From: Stratiolaelaps scimitus
Taxonomy: Eukaryota > Arthropoda > Arachnida > Mesostigmata > Laelapidae
Direction: 5' to 3'
DNA length: 64,000 nt
Assembly: GCA_019614645.1 (NCBI GenBank)
Contig: JABWDB010000002.1
Location: forward strand, 21,627,501 to 21,691,500
Positions 35,630 to 48,790 of the stretch are shown one piece after another (the stretch's first letter is position 1; every line of letters begins with the position of its first letter). The translations under genes were made by a program, and so were the position numbers. The notes under the pieces were generated by a model. It ran no database searches and was not told where the DNA came from. It saw only the letters and a program-made list of their open reading frames with translations.

Positions 35630-37859
35630 CTTACTGAGGCTTCCCGTATTATGTCGTCCGAGTCGTTATTTTGGCCTCGTTGTGAGCTAATAAAGTATAA
35701 CGAGAAGGAGACCAACACATTTTAGAATTACAACAAATCTGACCAATGGCGTTGCTTGAGACGAACGGACCTAGTATGATATACATATATATATATATAT
35801 ATATAAACGCCTAATATATTCCTAAAACCGAGGCACTGGGTAGCCAATTCACCGGGCTGGAACATTTAGACTAGATATCAGAAGTCATACCGTAGCCTCA
35901 GGGCGGAGTGGAATCCTTCCCTCCAGACATTTCGACTTTATGAGCGTCACACGAGGTGGCAAGAGGCTGTTCTGTCACGCATGTCAATTACTCGAAACCC
36001 CCCATAAAAAAAAAGACATTCCGCCTAGTCATATCATATTCTTCGTCGTTATATGTGTGGCATATCTTCGCCTGGTCTGAAATACATGGCCCAATAGACG
36101 AATCGTAGATCTCAGAACAGGCGTTCATTTTATTCGAAATTCGGTTAAAATGCCAAAATACAGATAGGTGCCTGGAGTGTTTGATAGGGCTTGGAGGTGT
36201 CTGGAGTGTTTCAATGCCCCAGAGTCAGCAGCCAAGATAGAACCCACCCAGTTTCGTTTAGGGGCATAATAAATACATCTGCATAACGTGTATGACTCTT
36301 ACGAAATCGCATCTACGGCGACGTTGATCAATTCTCTAGGCAAAACTTTCGAGAAAAATAGATACGTACATTTCTAACACTTCACTGGTTGTTGTGTTGG
36401 CTCGCATACGAAACAAGCAGTGAATCCGTCTGTTACTTCCTTATATCAGCCTCGTTTTGAGCACCTCTTTCACTGAATAGTACCGCAAGTCGATAAAACA
36501 TGTCATTCGAACATATGCTCCATAGTGTTTTCACATTCACGGTCGGGCGGCTCGCGTTCAGTATAAGGGATGGTTGACATGTGTTGATCTCGATACGGCT
36601 GTGCTTGGCAGGGGCGCCGTGGATTAAACCGTCACAAGTGCACTAATATAATAACAATCATACTAATAACAACAACGGTATATTGACTAAAAATTAAGAT
36701 ATAGGCTGGGTATCGCCAAAGAAACAACGCAGACAGTAACAGGCAGAACATAATCATTTAATAGCGTTCGATTGCGGTAGTGCATGCTTCCGATTGGTCA
36801 GGATAATCTCTGCTCAATGGAGGATCTCAGATGTGAGAAATTCAAAACAGAACTACGTAGCGAGTGTACCATTTATCTTAATTGTGACAGTGTAATCGTA
36901 CACGTTCACACGCGATGAAGCAACAATTTGTTCATTTCAAATCGAATGCCAGACGAACAACAATCTTGTACCAATTTAATCCAACCAAATTGGCACAAGT
37001 CAAATACGCGGTTATATCATCTTAATATAGCGCATAATCTATGACCGCCTGTCTCATTATCTCTCAGAATGAAATATCATCCGGGTTCAATTTTTACTTT
37101 TCTAAATCGAATACGAAAATTTGCCATGCAATTTGATGAATCTCTCTTTGTAAGTCTCGAACGAGCAGAGCAGAGAACGTTTGCTGCATCTATTCCATAA
37201 CAGAACATGTCGACGGAACACGTAAAGAATGATTAATATTGTTTACTTAAGGGCGGAACGCATATTATATAAATTAAACCCTTATAATAATTATAATAAT
37301 AATCGTATCCTTCTATAAATGTTTCCACAAACATTTTCCAGTGGGGAATTAGTAGAGAAGTTTTAAGAAGACTAGAGAAGTAGATAATTAATATAGTAAA
37401 AAAATGGATTTTGGTAAACGTAAATCGCTATTAGTCGACAACTTTTATTTGAAAATACGATTTTCTATAGTTTCCATCAATCAATGATCACTGCTTCACT
37501 GCTTTAAGCTCCAGGCAAATGACTTTTGCGGAACGAGTTATATTAGCGTATCCATTACCCTACTCATTAAAAATTAACCTTAGAATATGAATATTACCCC
37601 CATAAAAAACAATTAAAATAAAAACACACGACATGTGCTACCCATAAGTCAAGCCACTCGCGTCTCTGCAGTGGCTAACTCAATTTAAAGACACTTCTCG
37701 ACAAATTTCACTAATGAGTAATCCAAGAAGTGACCTTGCATTGTTTTTTTTGCCTCCAATTTGAATTAAATCAGAATGAAGCGCATTATCTATAATAAAT
37801 AGGTAACTAAGCCAACGGCACTAACCTATTGTCATACAAATAAACATAATTGGAATCAA
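35630..37859. other. Intergenic between the two TRAF-like genes
   Basis: AT-rich sequence with an (AT)n tract at about 35782-35806. No coding feature was recognised. The upstream region of TRAF-like gene 1 and the 3' UTR of gene 2 must lie here. Confidence 0.5.
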
Positions 37860-39287
37860 CTAATACCAATCACCCAGACCCGTCGTTTCTTGGAGCTCCG
37901 GCGACACTTCGGCCACAGCTGAGCAACTGGTCTTTTTCATCGGCTCAACCGAGATGGAAACGCACAGTAGCCCCTTGATCAGGCAGTGATTCGAGCGAAG
38001 ACAGGATACCCGCACGAAGTTCTTGTAGCCGGCAGCACTTGAGTCGCTTGGAGAGGAATATCCCCCGCTGTATTTGTCGAACATAAATGAATTATACGAC
38101 TTACTCTTCATGATCGTTCCGTCACCGTCGTGAACGCTCAGAATGACCGTTCTACGGAGTGGCCAGGGCGCGTTGGTTTTAATGTACTCTTTGGGAGCCG
38201 CATAGAAACCTAGATAGGCTTCATTGTCGATCTTGTCTATCTCGATGTTAGCCCCGAAGCAGATTCCCGCTATTACGTTGTATTGCCATTCCGACTCCAC
38301 GAACGAGTCGTTTGTCTGGTAATGCTCGTAAAGCGCATGAAAGTCGAACCAGAAGAAAGCAACATTGGACGAGGCAATTTGATTGGGAAGTCTTGCACTG
38401 AGCACGGCAATCTCCTTTTGGATCTTCTCAGCTACAAATTCCTCTATGAACTTTCTGCTATCCTTAAGCAACCTCTGTTCAATGACACGCACCGCCTGTT
38501 GAACGTCTCCAATGTCAAGTATGGCCGTCTCATCGGAACAGTCTGTATTCTTATCAGTTTGTTGCCTCGGTGAGTCTAACTCAGTACGACTCGCAATGCT
38601 GCGAAACATTTCATCGAGTTGTTGCTCACGAGCGATTAACCAAGTCATAATATCGTTGACGCTCTTGGCCACTGCGGTGATCTCCTTCACGAAAAATATT
38701 CTGTCATTTGCCTGATCATCCACGGTCGGGATTGCAATTTCATCAATGTCTTCGATGAGCGCTAGGAGTTTCTGTTTGACTACGGTCACATCGACCTTGG
38801 AACTTCTAACAGCATCAGCTGTTGCTGACTTACCGACGCTCGCATCACCATTAATATCGTCCATCAATTGCAGTTGAGCTTCTGCTGTGGTGGCATCTTT
38901 CTGATAGCTCGTGCTTGGTGCACTTGTGTAATTCGGTGCTGGGGGGTGTGACCCCTCTGTCAGAAGGTGCTTTCTGAGGATGGCGAGTGTTCCCTCAAAC
39001 CCGCATCTACATCGAAACAGCATTTTAGCGAACACATTCAGGGGGATCCCGCCCGCGCTCAGGTGAACTGGTCGATCGCATTTCGGACACCATCCGGATG
39101 AGATCATCGATGGCTCAATAACTGCGCAAGTTTCGCAGACCACGTGGCTATCGTCGCAGATGAAAAATGATGGTCCTGCCCGGCCACAACCCGTACATAT
39201 GCACACCTTCAAAACGGAAGCGCTGTGAACCGGAGTGAGATCGGCCACTCCCACGTGAAGCTCTACGGGGAGTCCTTGAAACCGCAT
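37860..39287 (-). CDS. TRAF-like protein 2, intact, single exon
   Basis: A 475-aa open frame from ATG to stop without introns. The N-terminal RING-like zinc region has C29-x-C31-x2-C34-x9-C44-x3-H48-x2-C51-x2-C54-x12-C67-x2-C70. A TRAF-type zinc finger follows at about residues 91-107 (F-R-C-R-C-G-F-E-G, R-K-H-L). The middle (about 150-300) is helical and probably forms a short coiled coil. The C-terminal MATH/TRAF-C domain covers about 308-447 (F-F-W-F-D-F-H-A-L-Y, Y-N-V-I-A-G, Y-L-G-F-Y-A, W-P-L-R-R-T-V, N-F-V-R-V-S-C-L). A Ser/Glu-rich tail follows. TRAFs trimerise through the coiled coil and MATH domain and act as adaptors or E3 ligases in TNF/Toll pathways. The zinc-ligand spacing here is not that of a textbook RING, so ligase activity is unproven. 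Gene 1, about 2.2 kb downstream on the same strand, is its tandem paralogue. Confidence 0.85.
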   Translation of the reverse strand: MRFQGLPVELHVGVADLTPVHSASVLKVCICTGCGRAGPSFFICDDSHVVCETCAVIEPSMISSGWCPKCDRPVHLSAGGIPLNVFAKMLFRCRCGFEGTLAILRKHLLTEGSHPPAPNYTSAPSTSYQKDATTAEAQLQLMDDINGDASVGKSATADAVRSSKVDVTVVKQKLLALIEDIDEIAIPTVDDQANDRIFFVKEITAVAKSVNDIMTWLIAREQQLDEMFRSIASRTELDSPRQQTDKNTDCSDETAILDIGDVQQAVRVIEQRLLKDSRKFIEEFVAEKIQKEIAVLSARLPNQIASSNVAFFWFDFHALYEHYQTNDSFVESEWQYNVIAGICFGANIEIDKIDNEAYLGFYAAPKEYIKTNAPWPLRRTVILSVHDGDGTIMKSKSYNSFMFDKYSGGYSSPSDSSAAGYKNFVRVSCLRSNHCLIKGLLCVSISVEPMKKTSCSAVAEVSPELQETTGLGDWY

Positions 39288-40854
39288 CGTACTGCTGGGG
39301 TAAACGTCGTCTGTTAGCCGTTGTAAATTGACAACAGAAAGTAGAATTCGTGTAAAAAAAAGCGATCTCTATTAATCGACTTGCTTTAGTTCTACTCGCA
39401 AAAGAGCGCGAATACCCCGAATATGATGATCTGAGAATATCTATGGCACGTCTTTGAGCGCGTGTTTCTGCCCGTGTATGTTAGTGGGGGCGCCTCAAGG
39501 AGCATCTGAGGGTGTAAGCAAAAATGCAATATTAAAATTGCATGCTTGTTACCCAAAAGGCTTTTGAGCTAGATGGCCAGATTAATCTGAATCTGTAATG
39601 ATAGCAGGAATTAGCAATTACAGTTTCCAGCGGAATTCTAACTACGAAATATACATGTGACATATTCCGGTAGGCACGCACACCCCATTCTATCGCTGGT
39701 AGAGGTTTTGGCGGGGATGGTAAATCTCACGAGTCAGATACAATAGAGTGAAGACTTCTTCCTTCTGACAGTCAGGTATCCACAGCAAGCGCGTGAGAAC
39801 AAAATCGCACGAGACTGCGTGCGTCTGCATAAACGGCGAACCGCAGAAGAGAATAGAGATGGGTGGATAACTGATGAAAGACTGAGCACCATTATCAGCC
39901 TCCCACTTGCAAGCCTGGTTTAAAGTATACTAGTAACTCTGTGCCAAACCACGCCTCAGGAAGTCCATAAAAGGTTCAAGACTCTTAGTAAGAAGGCGTC
40001 GAAGATTACGACGTCGAAAACCTGCGAAGCAGCGAATCCCGATGTCTCTCCACGATGACCTTTCGCCTTCACCATCTCGCCCAAAAAGGAATCCCAATTA
40101 AACAAATTTTAAAGGTGCGAATTGCTAATAGGAAATCAAACACTTTGCCTACGATATTGCTTTAATGAACGTTGATCTTTTGATATTTACATTAGGTTCC
40201 GTGGGCTAGCCAAATCGACGAGTGGTTCCGATTAGGTATTGGCGAGGAAAACCGACTGAAATTTTATACACGTGCCTAGAATATCATACAAATTAAGAAG
40301 CTGCCATAAGAAATTTTAGGCATTATCAGGTTGACACAGGTTTACAAAATGTTCCCCGAATCGAGATCGATACATAGACGGAGAATAAGTCACTACCTGG
40401 AAAGTTGCACTGCACAGCCAATATCAGTTTTCAATTTCCAGACGACGTTGCCCGGTGACAATTTGGCAAAGGGAGGACTCGTACGACTTCAGGAAGATTG
40501 TATTTCACCATCTAGCCAGAGGTGTTCCCGACCCCCCGATTCTTGACAATTGCCGTTATAAGGAGTACACGCTTCGATGTGGCTGTGGTCAGTGGGAATG
40601 ACGAACAACAAGGGAATGACAAATTCAACGAACATCTGTTTGCTTGTGTGACCATGGAGAGGGGCTGTTTTGAGTGACATGGATGGCAGTTAACGTGCGG
40701 CAGTTGACGTTGTTATGAGCGGTGGCGGAAGAGGGCAGCAGGTACGTTTAGGAACGAAAGAACGAACAGCTTCAGCTAAATCTGAACATTGATTTATTGA
40801 TTTGAAGTAATTTCAAATTTTGCGAAATTGACACCATTTGTTCAGTTATGTAAC

Positions 40855-40856
<2 letters not shown>

Positions 40857-40887
<31 letters not shown>
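40857..40887. repeat. (AT)n microsatellite
   Basis: About 15 AT units. Confidence 0.95.
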
Positions 40888-40889
<2 letters not shown>

Positions 40890-41089
40890 GCTGGTGGACG
40901 AGCTCTCTTAGTTGTTACGGAACCCGAAAGCGACATACGAATATATAATAAATCGATCCGTCTCTAGGAGATGTTTACCTGAGCGTAGCACGTATCGACT
41001 CACGCTCACGTTCGCATAGGGAGCGTAATCCAGAAAACGCTCGAGAGCGATACTTACAGAATCTACGTGTACGCGCTGCTACACATCCG

Positions 41090-41150
41090 GGATATCATGC
41101 CGAGATAGGCATCGAACCTACACTGCGCAAGATACGCCAATGACATGGCC
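41090..41150 (-). repeat. Possible SINE remnant with B box
   Basis: On the - strand the sequence reads AGTGTAGGTTCGATGCCTA, close to the pol III B box, preceded by GGCCATGTCATTGGCGTA. No A box is clear. Confidence 0.35.
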
Positions 41151-43108
41151 GAAACAACAAATAGAGTTTGACGCTCACGCTCGGCCCCAACTCGAGCAAG
41201 TAAAACTACTCAAAATCAGACCAGATCCCATAGAAGCAAGTTCTGTAGAGCCTCAGAGCGTTCGGAGGATTCTTGGAGTGATATGAAGTTCGGTTGGCAG
41301 ACCTTGGGAACGCGCTTTGCTGAAAACCCTCGCGCAAGCGTGCGACGCTGACGACGTCGTAAACGGGATCCGCTAAAATCAATAACATAGTGTTTATGGT
41401 CTTGATGTCATGACAATCCAGCCACCAGAAAAAGCACTCTCTCAATATATATATATATATATATATAAATGAGATAACAATCGCCTGCACAAATTCTAGC
41501 AGTGGTTGAATGTATTTCCACCAGATAAAATTACGCGACGACACACCCTCCATCCAAGTACAACGGAGAGCGTACTCGGGCAACTACTATAACAATCGGC
41601 CAATAAATCTAGTCCATTACTTCTTCAGGGTTTTCGGCATCTCGAAACAGCTAGATTCCTCTCACCCAGTGGGTTCAGTTTAAGGGAATCACGCTCGGCT
41701 GAGTCAACATTAGCCCACCTTTGGTAGGAAATTACCGACGAGGTAGACAATAAGCACTTGTCTTACTTTGCCTCGGAGTATTTCTAGCCATTGCGGCTGC
41801 CCTCACTTGCTTACGAGACTCAATTTGCCTGCAAATGTTGTAATGTCTGGGGCGTGCGCCAATCGACCGGTTTAAGTCATACCCTTCCGGAAGAAGACAG
41901 GTGTGAACTAGGTACTCGGATTCGAATGCCACTTCTCAAAAGTGCGTACTTATGGAAATTGACGATATGTTCACCGATCCAGTTGGTAAGTGTTTAATGC
42001 TCTCATCAGTTGGGAACAGATTTCAGCACCACACTGAAATTGGAGCAAATAAATAGTTGACACTTTCCTCGCTCACAATCAGCACTTTGTATTTTTTTTG
42101 CCCATATATGCACGTAACCACTGCAACCGCATTTCGTTAAAGGCCGCCAGAATTCACTTGATTCCAAGCGGTTGTATCCGAAACACCCACGTCGATGAAA
42201 GTGATCGCTGTCACATCGCGCGAACGAGCATGGCCCGGTAGGTCCTAACCTTCCCGTTACAGAGCAAGAACTCGACCGCAGCTCAAGTACTTACACTCGT
42301 CGATTAAGACGCACCGTTTGATCGACTATTACATGTGGACGCTGTTCGCAAAATGACGGAAGTGTGTCTATGCCAGATAAGTTAGAAGACCCCTTACGAG
42401 TTGCGGCTCCCCCACTGAGAGATTCGGCAGAGAATTCCATAGCGCAGTATATATATATATATAGATTTTTCATTTCATTTGTGGTTTATTTTCGGAACTG
42501 CAGTTTCACAATGCTGGAAAATTGCAGATGTTGGAAAATTTGTGGAACCGGTTAGAGAGCTACATCAGAGATGAGCGAACAGTATCCACCAATCGCCAAT
42601 AAACAACACAAGCATTACTGTGCTGCTACTATATAAAATATCTGAATAAAGATAATGATACCACGGTCCGCACCATAAATTCAGGTTCATTATCTTCCTC
42701 TGGCCGTATCGCTGTTTCTCAGAACTTCTTCTACAGCACAGCCCTCTAATTATGTTATTTTTGTTTATTCCCTCTCGTTAAAGGTCGTATATGATCTGAC
42801 CAACACATAAATACATTATGCATTGTGTATTCTTCAAGGACTTCATCAACTGGCCGGATACTGCACCTACATCTCGTCGGCTTCGCCTTATTTACAAGGA
42901 GTAGTCTTCGTTAGATTTGTGTTATCCCTCCGAGTATACCAATTTATTGTACCAACCCCGTTTGGCTAATAATGGCACTACATTTGTCTTGAATATTGAC
43001 AAATAGCCTAGCTATTTGCATTTTCGTTACTATACCATGAGACGAAGGAGCGGCAGGCTGACCTGTTGGCGTTTAGCACTCACGTGCTACTGAACTCATG
43101 GGTCTCGT

Positions 43109-43432
43109 GTGGGGTCCCGCCTCTTCAATACTTTATCTACTTGGTGCCGTTGCGAGAAGAAGACCCTCTGGCGCATAGACAAAACTTGTACCGAACACAC
43201 CGAGAACGATCACTGTAGAAACTTCACAGTTCCAGCTGAGCTCCACCGCGCGGTCGCAGCAGATGGTCGTCTTGTAGGTGACGAATCAGCTGTATCAGTG
43301 TCGTGCAACAGCAATGATGAGCAGCTTCATGAATTCACAAACATTAGCAAAAACGACGACATAACACGATACTGTGTGTGTGCTATGGACACTGACCTAT
43401 GGATCGGCGGCGACGCGCCGTTTACCATGTAG
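43109..43432 (+). CDS. Cysteine-containing hypothetical open frame
   Basis: A 107-codon frame with eight cysteines (C-R-C, C-T-E-H, H-C-R-N, S-C-N, Y-C-V-C) and the run Y-C-V-C-A-M-D-T-D-L-W-I-G-G-D. This faintly recalls secreted Cys-rich modules. There is no signal peptide at its start. I saw no strong acceptor before it or donor after it, and no family could be named. It may be an exon of a secreted protein or a chance frame in a locally GC-richer stretch. Confidence 0.2.
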   Translation: MGSRLFNTLSTWCRCEKKTLWRIDKTCTEHTENDHCRNFTVPAELHRAVAADGRLVGDESAVSVSCNSNDEQLHEFTNISKNDDITRYCVCAMDTDLWIGGDAPFTM

Positions 43433-46400
43433 TGTCGGTACACCAGACAATCAGCTGTTTGCTTGTGCTAGTGTCGGCGTGAGCGGATGAACGCACAGTG
43501 TTCAGGAACTTCGTTGGCGGGCGGTTGTACGCTTGCGACGTCGATGCAGCTGCTGCTATTGATAGATACCAAGCAAAACTGAATACTAGTAGCAAGAAGA
43601 TAGGGGAACAGCAGAGGGTGAGCTCGAAAAACAATTATTTTAGTATACCGTTGTATGATCTGTTCTGATCTGATAGATATAAGATTACTCCGAGGCTTCT
43701 GAGGCCGTGTCGTTAGGCACACTCGTAGTAACAAGAGTGATATACCAGCCCATACCCCCCATAATCCCTAGAAATACTTCCTAACTACTGTATGTTTGAA
43801 TAAAACACTATATATTCGTTAAAAGAGTGATATTATTCTCTGATTAGAATACATAGGCTATATATGAACGTAACGTAAAGGTGTGTTCTCAAAGAAAAAA
43901 ACTTTAATGCCTTTACTGTGTCTCCCACCCAACCTGAGGCTGGATAAATAAATGGTTCGTAAAACTCATCCTATGGCTAGAATTAGTTAATCTCAAGTTT
44001 TTTTTAGCTTATCTCAACGTTACGGAACAGAAAATACGCCACCTTAGACTAAAAAGCTCATTCCACGGCCGATAAATTGCATGCTGGGTAATCTACCCAG
44101 CATATAGGCATGCTTCCTGTTCATTATGAGCATAGAAAAGAAAAGCAAAACCTTTCGTCGACTCTGAAGCACTTTTCTCTCGTGTATGACCTCAAGCGTT
44201 AGTTTAGGGTGCCAACTGCATAATTATTCTAAACGATGGAGCCTGAGCTCATGTTTAAACATTAATATTGAGTATGCTGTACATACACATGAACAGAAGC
44301 AATATCAGCTAACTTTACATGAAACAAAACATCTTCTGCTCTGACTCTGTGCTATTCCCCTGTATAGCTGGCCTTAATGTTTAGGGGTTGCTATGTAACG
44401 TGATTAAGGATTGCTATGAGGATCCACCTTTGCGTAGTTTTTGACCGGTCGTACCTGGCAGGAATCCACACACAAGGTAAGGTGGTAAGGAGGTAAGGAA
44501 ATTTCAAGGTTTTCCGCGTCTGATAGGCTAACTTTACAGGGTGTCACCTCAAATGGAAGAAGCTTCGTGCCGCCACCCAAATACCGCCACATCGAACCGA
44601 TAGCGATACACGAACGATATTATGGAACCGTGCATCGCTATGAACTTCTCGCGTAGTGTGGCCAGAAATCATCTTAGGAGAAATTGTCACCATGGTGTAA
44701 GGGATTACTGCAGATTGCTGCCAATGGTAGCTGTATTTCGATGGGACCACTGTGCAATAAGCCTCTATTTGTTTGCCTCCGCATTCCCGCACAAGGATAG
44801 AACTCATCCTGAATCATAAATAATGTTGTCTCAGGGTTCCGACTCACCGCGTTGATCAATACAATCAACGCGCATTGATCCAGTGTGTTGACAGCACTGG
44901 ATTTTCTTATCAATGCTCGATGTGAGTACAATGAATATTGTAACATAAAATGATCCTATTAGGGTGACTAAAGCTGTGTTATATCGTTACAAATCGTTGT
45001 AGCGACTGAGCTGGTTGTGTAGTGTAATCATTTTATCTGACAAAAGAATATCTCAATTGTATATATCTCGATATCGTATCGTGCTAAGTAATTATTATCG
45101 TCGCCTAGCTGAAACTCAAAGAACACCTTCGCCTCGAGTCGACAAGAGCTCATGGTGGAATTTCGATTTGTGGTACAGCCTTCTTTCTGAGTAGTCATTC
45201 AACGAGTTGAGCATTTATAGTATTATCTCTAAGATAAATCGATTTTTATAAAGATAAATCGAGGAGTGTGTCGACAATCGAACTATTCTTATTAGGGAGA
45301 GAATGCTGTAGTTCAAATGCACAAGGACTGCGATCATTCAACGCGATTCGTCAACGTTAACCTTTTTCATACAAGCTAAATGTAGAAAAATCAACAACTT
45401 TAGCTGAAACAGATTGCATGATCTGTTCCGCAGACTCTAGCAGATTCGTACAGATACAGGTCAGCAACGCACAACCTAACAACATTCTATGCAGTTCCTT
45501 TAATAAATAAATAAAGCCTTACCTTACCTTATAGTATCGTTTAGGTAAAAGTCGAACTTATTCAGTGCTGAATATTTCGCCTGATACCGCAAGCAAGGAA
45601 CGATCTAACTGATCTAAAATACTGACGACAACCAATGATTAGTTATTTGTTGTATTTTCTTTTGTTACTTTTCAAGCGACTACCCAACTCGCAATCGATG
45701 CGACGCCAGCTTCAAAAATCAGTTTAGAAGAGGTCCGTCCACCTTGCCACCGCTGCATCATCCCATCGATGATCAGCATTGTACTTATTTATTTGTCTCG
45801 GTGCGTTCATAGATAAGCGTCAAAGGATGCCTTGCCTATGGCGAGAAGCTGCAATATTCTCGGCTAGTATCCAATTGTCTACAATATTGCATCCAATTGA
45901 TGGAGACGAGTATTTATGTAATAGGATAGGATACGAGGACTAGACGACGACTCAGTTCAAATCTCTCTCGCAGAACAACTAATATAGGACATGAATGAAA
46001 CACGTACATACGTGTCGTCGTTCAAATGATTGACTAAATGACGGGCCGCTTGTGGCGTGCCGAGGCGAAACCACGTCGTGCCTCGGCGGCTGAACATCCA
46101 GCCGAATACCGACAAATAGGATCACAATAGAGATTGCGGTGGGGGCCTCGGCTGCGGCGACGGGCGGGAGTGCCACGTACCAACGTGCTCTGGTCTCGTC
46201 TTGCAGATGGCTGGCCCAAATGGATATCAGAGTGGACGGGTAGCGGCCTGGGACAGACTCGTGCTACGGTGCGAGACTCTGTACGCGTACGAGAATATTG
46301 AAAATTGCTTAGAATCCCATTCAGTGGTGGCAATCTTCCTTCGTTGCTGGCAGCCACTTGCTACCGTGTCACTGCTAGTTGCTAGGCGGGTGCAACGATG

Positions 46401-47469
46401 GTCGACGTGGTGGGTGCGTGGATTGTTGATTGTTGTATTTTGAATACGATGCTTCTTCAGTCGAAAACGAACGCGTTTAGCGTGAAATCGTCGATGGAAA
46501 TAATAGCCGGTTACGGTGTTTGAGGGTCATCTCATACCTCGCGTGATATCCAACGGGGCTCGTTTTTGTCTTCAATCAAGCGAATAAAATGTAACTGGCT
46601 GAAACATCACGTTGTTAAGTGAATGACGCACTGCTTTTGACGTTTCGTCGATTGTGAGTGCTGCCGAATTCCGTCCCCGTCACGATGGTGATTGGTATAA
46701 AAAACATAGACAGCCAACGCGAGCGTACCGCGACAATAACACACTCTAGGAAAATAGGAGATTCGTTCAAATATCAGTTGTGCAGAGGCGTTTCAAGGGA
46801 GATTATTATTCGTATCGTTCGTCTGAGTGCTTTCTATCCGATTTTAGATATTTTGAAGTATTTTTGAAAAAAATAATTCAAATTCGATTCACGATACGAT
46901 TCGATGTTTTCCTGTTCTATATTTTCCCCACTTAAAGGATTATATTAGGACGATAAAGTGGGCTAAATAATGCCTTGCGATGAGACGGCGGACGAGTTTT
47001 TATTCCTGTGATCGCTAGCACGGTTTTCCTTCGAGACAAAAACTGGCTGGATGTACAAAGTTCAACCGTTGGCCATATATCGCATACTTGAATTCGTGGC
47101 TAGAATTTTGCCTCTCTCGACAGTCATTATAGTAATGCCATGATACTGACAAGTGCTGAGAAGCGTTTAATGGAGGAAGAGCTGGGCGGCAGCCTTCAAA
47201 TGTTGTGTGATAATATGCACCACTGGGGATATACACATGACATCACCGCGACCGCCTCCTTTTTGGACCTGTTGACGATTCTGCCATGTGGACATACCCA
47301 CACACCATGAAGCCACAATATTCACCACCGTTAATCTCATACTGGTTCCTCCTCTAAGTTGGGCAAGCTTGACTCGCCCAAGTGAGCCGAGTCCATCACA
47401 GGGCTCAGATTTACAGGTGTTCTAGATTATGATAACAAAAATGTAACATATACCTTGTTTCTGTAATTA
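43433..47469. other. Gene-poor region
   Basis: No supported gene. A GC-richer patch lies at about 46040-46400, with overlapping frames on both strands and no recognisable domain. Otherwise it is AT-rich. Confidence 0.5.
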
Positions 47470-47585
47470 ATTTTCCGGGCTGACTCACAGCCAACATTTA
47501 ACGTCCATGGAAATGCTGTCAGCATTGCTTCATAAGAAAAACCCCTCGCAATGAAAATGTGCGACGGCGGGTCATCGACCTTGGT
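47470..47585 (-). mobile_element. tRNA-derived SINE (family 1), minus strand
   Basis: GGCTGACTCACAGCCAACAT and the following TTTAACGTCCATGG are the reverse complement of the tail of the 6978-7120 element. GCATTGCTTCATAAGA, also present in the 12830-13060 element, follows, and then a decayed B box (reverse of GGTCGATGACCC). Confidence 0.6.
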
Positions 47586-47859
47586 GCTATTCGATGTTTT
47601 CTATGAAAATGCATGAAATGCTAATGAATGAAAATGGAAAATGATCGATTCTAATTTCCATTAGTTAATCTAAATGACCGTAATCCCACTCTACTTCTGA
47701 ATCTTCATTCCATCCTAGGCAAAAGCTAGGTACACTCCAACAAACTGAATCCAATATACATCCACATATATGCCTAACCAGCGAATCCACGTAATGCCGA
47801 ATAGTAGAATGACTAAAACATGACAGCGTCACGACGCAAGTTTTGGGTTATTCCCCTGC

Positions 47860-48340
47860 CTCATCTCAGCGTACTGTCCTGTTCGGGGGATCGTCTGGGG
47901 ACCCGGGGGGCGCTCTCTGTCTAATCGACGACAGACTCCACCAAATTCAGGGACTCTTCGGGATTGAGCACTTTACCCTGCTCTCCTCACTGCCGATCCC
48001 ATCCGGCCGGATCCGATAGATGTGAGGGCGCCCGTGTCTGCGTAGTATATCCTATACTTGCTCGCCCCACATCCTTTCCTCTGCCGTAGCGGTGCTGCGT
48101 TCTGCTGCGCGCGAGGCCGAGTGCGTGGGGGATGTGTGACTCATTTTATTTTGTTATATCCTCCGATCGGCTTAGCCGGCGAGCCCGCCAGCTATCCTGC
48201 CCTCTCCTACCGTTATCCTTAAACTCCTCCGCTAGATATAGCGGGTATTGGCGGGTTATCCTGGGATAAGCCGCCACCTCGGCGGGGTAGCCCTCCGAGC
48301 TGAGTCGTCGACTGCCAACGACAGTCGCCAGACCGAGGTC
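47860..48340. other. GC-rich block, unidentified, possible repeat
   Basis: Clearly richer in G+C than its flanks (for example CCCGGGGGGCGCTC, CGGCGGGGTAGCCC). The minus-strand frame 48613-48146 (155 codons) covers part of it without any known motif. It may be a transposable element fragment. Confidence 0.3.
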
Positions 48341-48614
48341 GCGGCAGATCAGAAAACCACGTGTCAGTGTTGTCATCGAGCACGTGTTACGGTCGCCGAG
48401 TGCATCCTGCCGCAAAGCCACTGACGCAAACATACCGTATAGAATCTTGTAAACAGTAGACGGACAACGTTGAGGAAGAGAAGGCGTTGCGAAGGAATTA
48501 GAGAGCGGTAGGGAGAAATGGGAATAAACAATGAAGTAGTATATACGCTTGTTGTGATGAAGACCACGAAATTGATCTTGCGTATAGATTAACAACTCAT
48601 AATTAGAGTTCAAT

Positions 48615-48790
48615 GATCTCTGGCGTAAACGGCGTAGTCAATGAACGTTTCGGGGTAAGAGTTTCTCAAAGGCGATTTCAGATACTTACTGCGGATGATT
48701 CTACCGGGAATGTCTCAGGTGGCAGGTTCGTACCCTGGCGTGACCTCTGTGAGGTGTGGATTTTTCCTACAGGCATTTCTCGTAGTAATG
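48615..48790 (+). mobile_element. tRNA-derived SINE (family 2)
   Basis: It has a B box (GGTTCGTACCC, 48725-48735) followed by TGGCGTGACCTCTGTGAGGTG and TTTTTCC. This parallels 19398-19440 in the arm-C insertion. The two copies support a SINE family distinct from family 1. Confidence 0.5.

Larger units (their letters stand above)
39288..43108. other. Gene-poor region
   Basis: AT-rich sequence with (AT)n tracts at about 40857-40887, 41444-41467 and 42448-42463. A reversed B-box-like sequence lies near 41109-41122. No exon with both a plausible frame and good splice signals was found. The minus-strand frame at 41206-41583 runs through an (AT)n tract and is not called. Confidence 0.5.

Noticed and set aside
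41206..41583. 125-codon minus-strand frame
   Set aside because: It includes an (AT)n tract translated as I-Y-I-Y repeats. No family resemblance.
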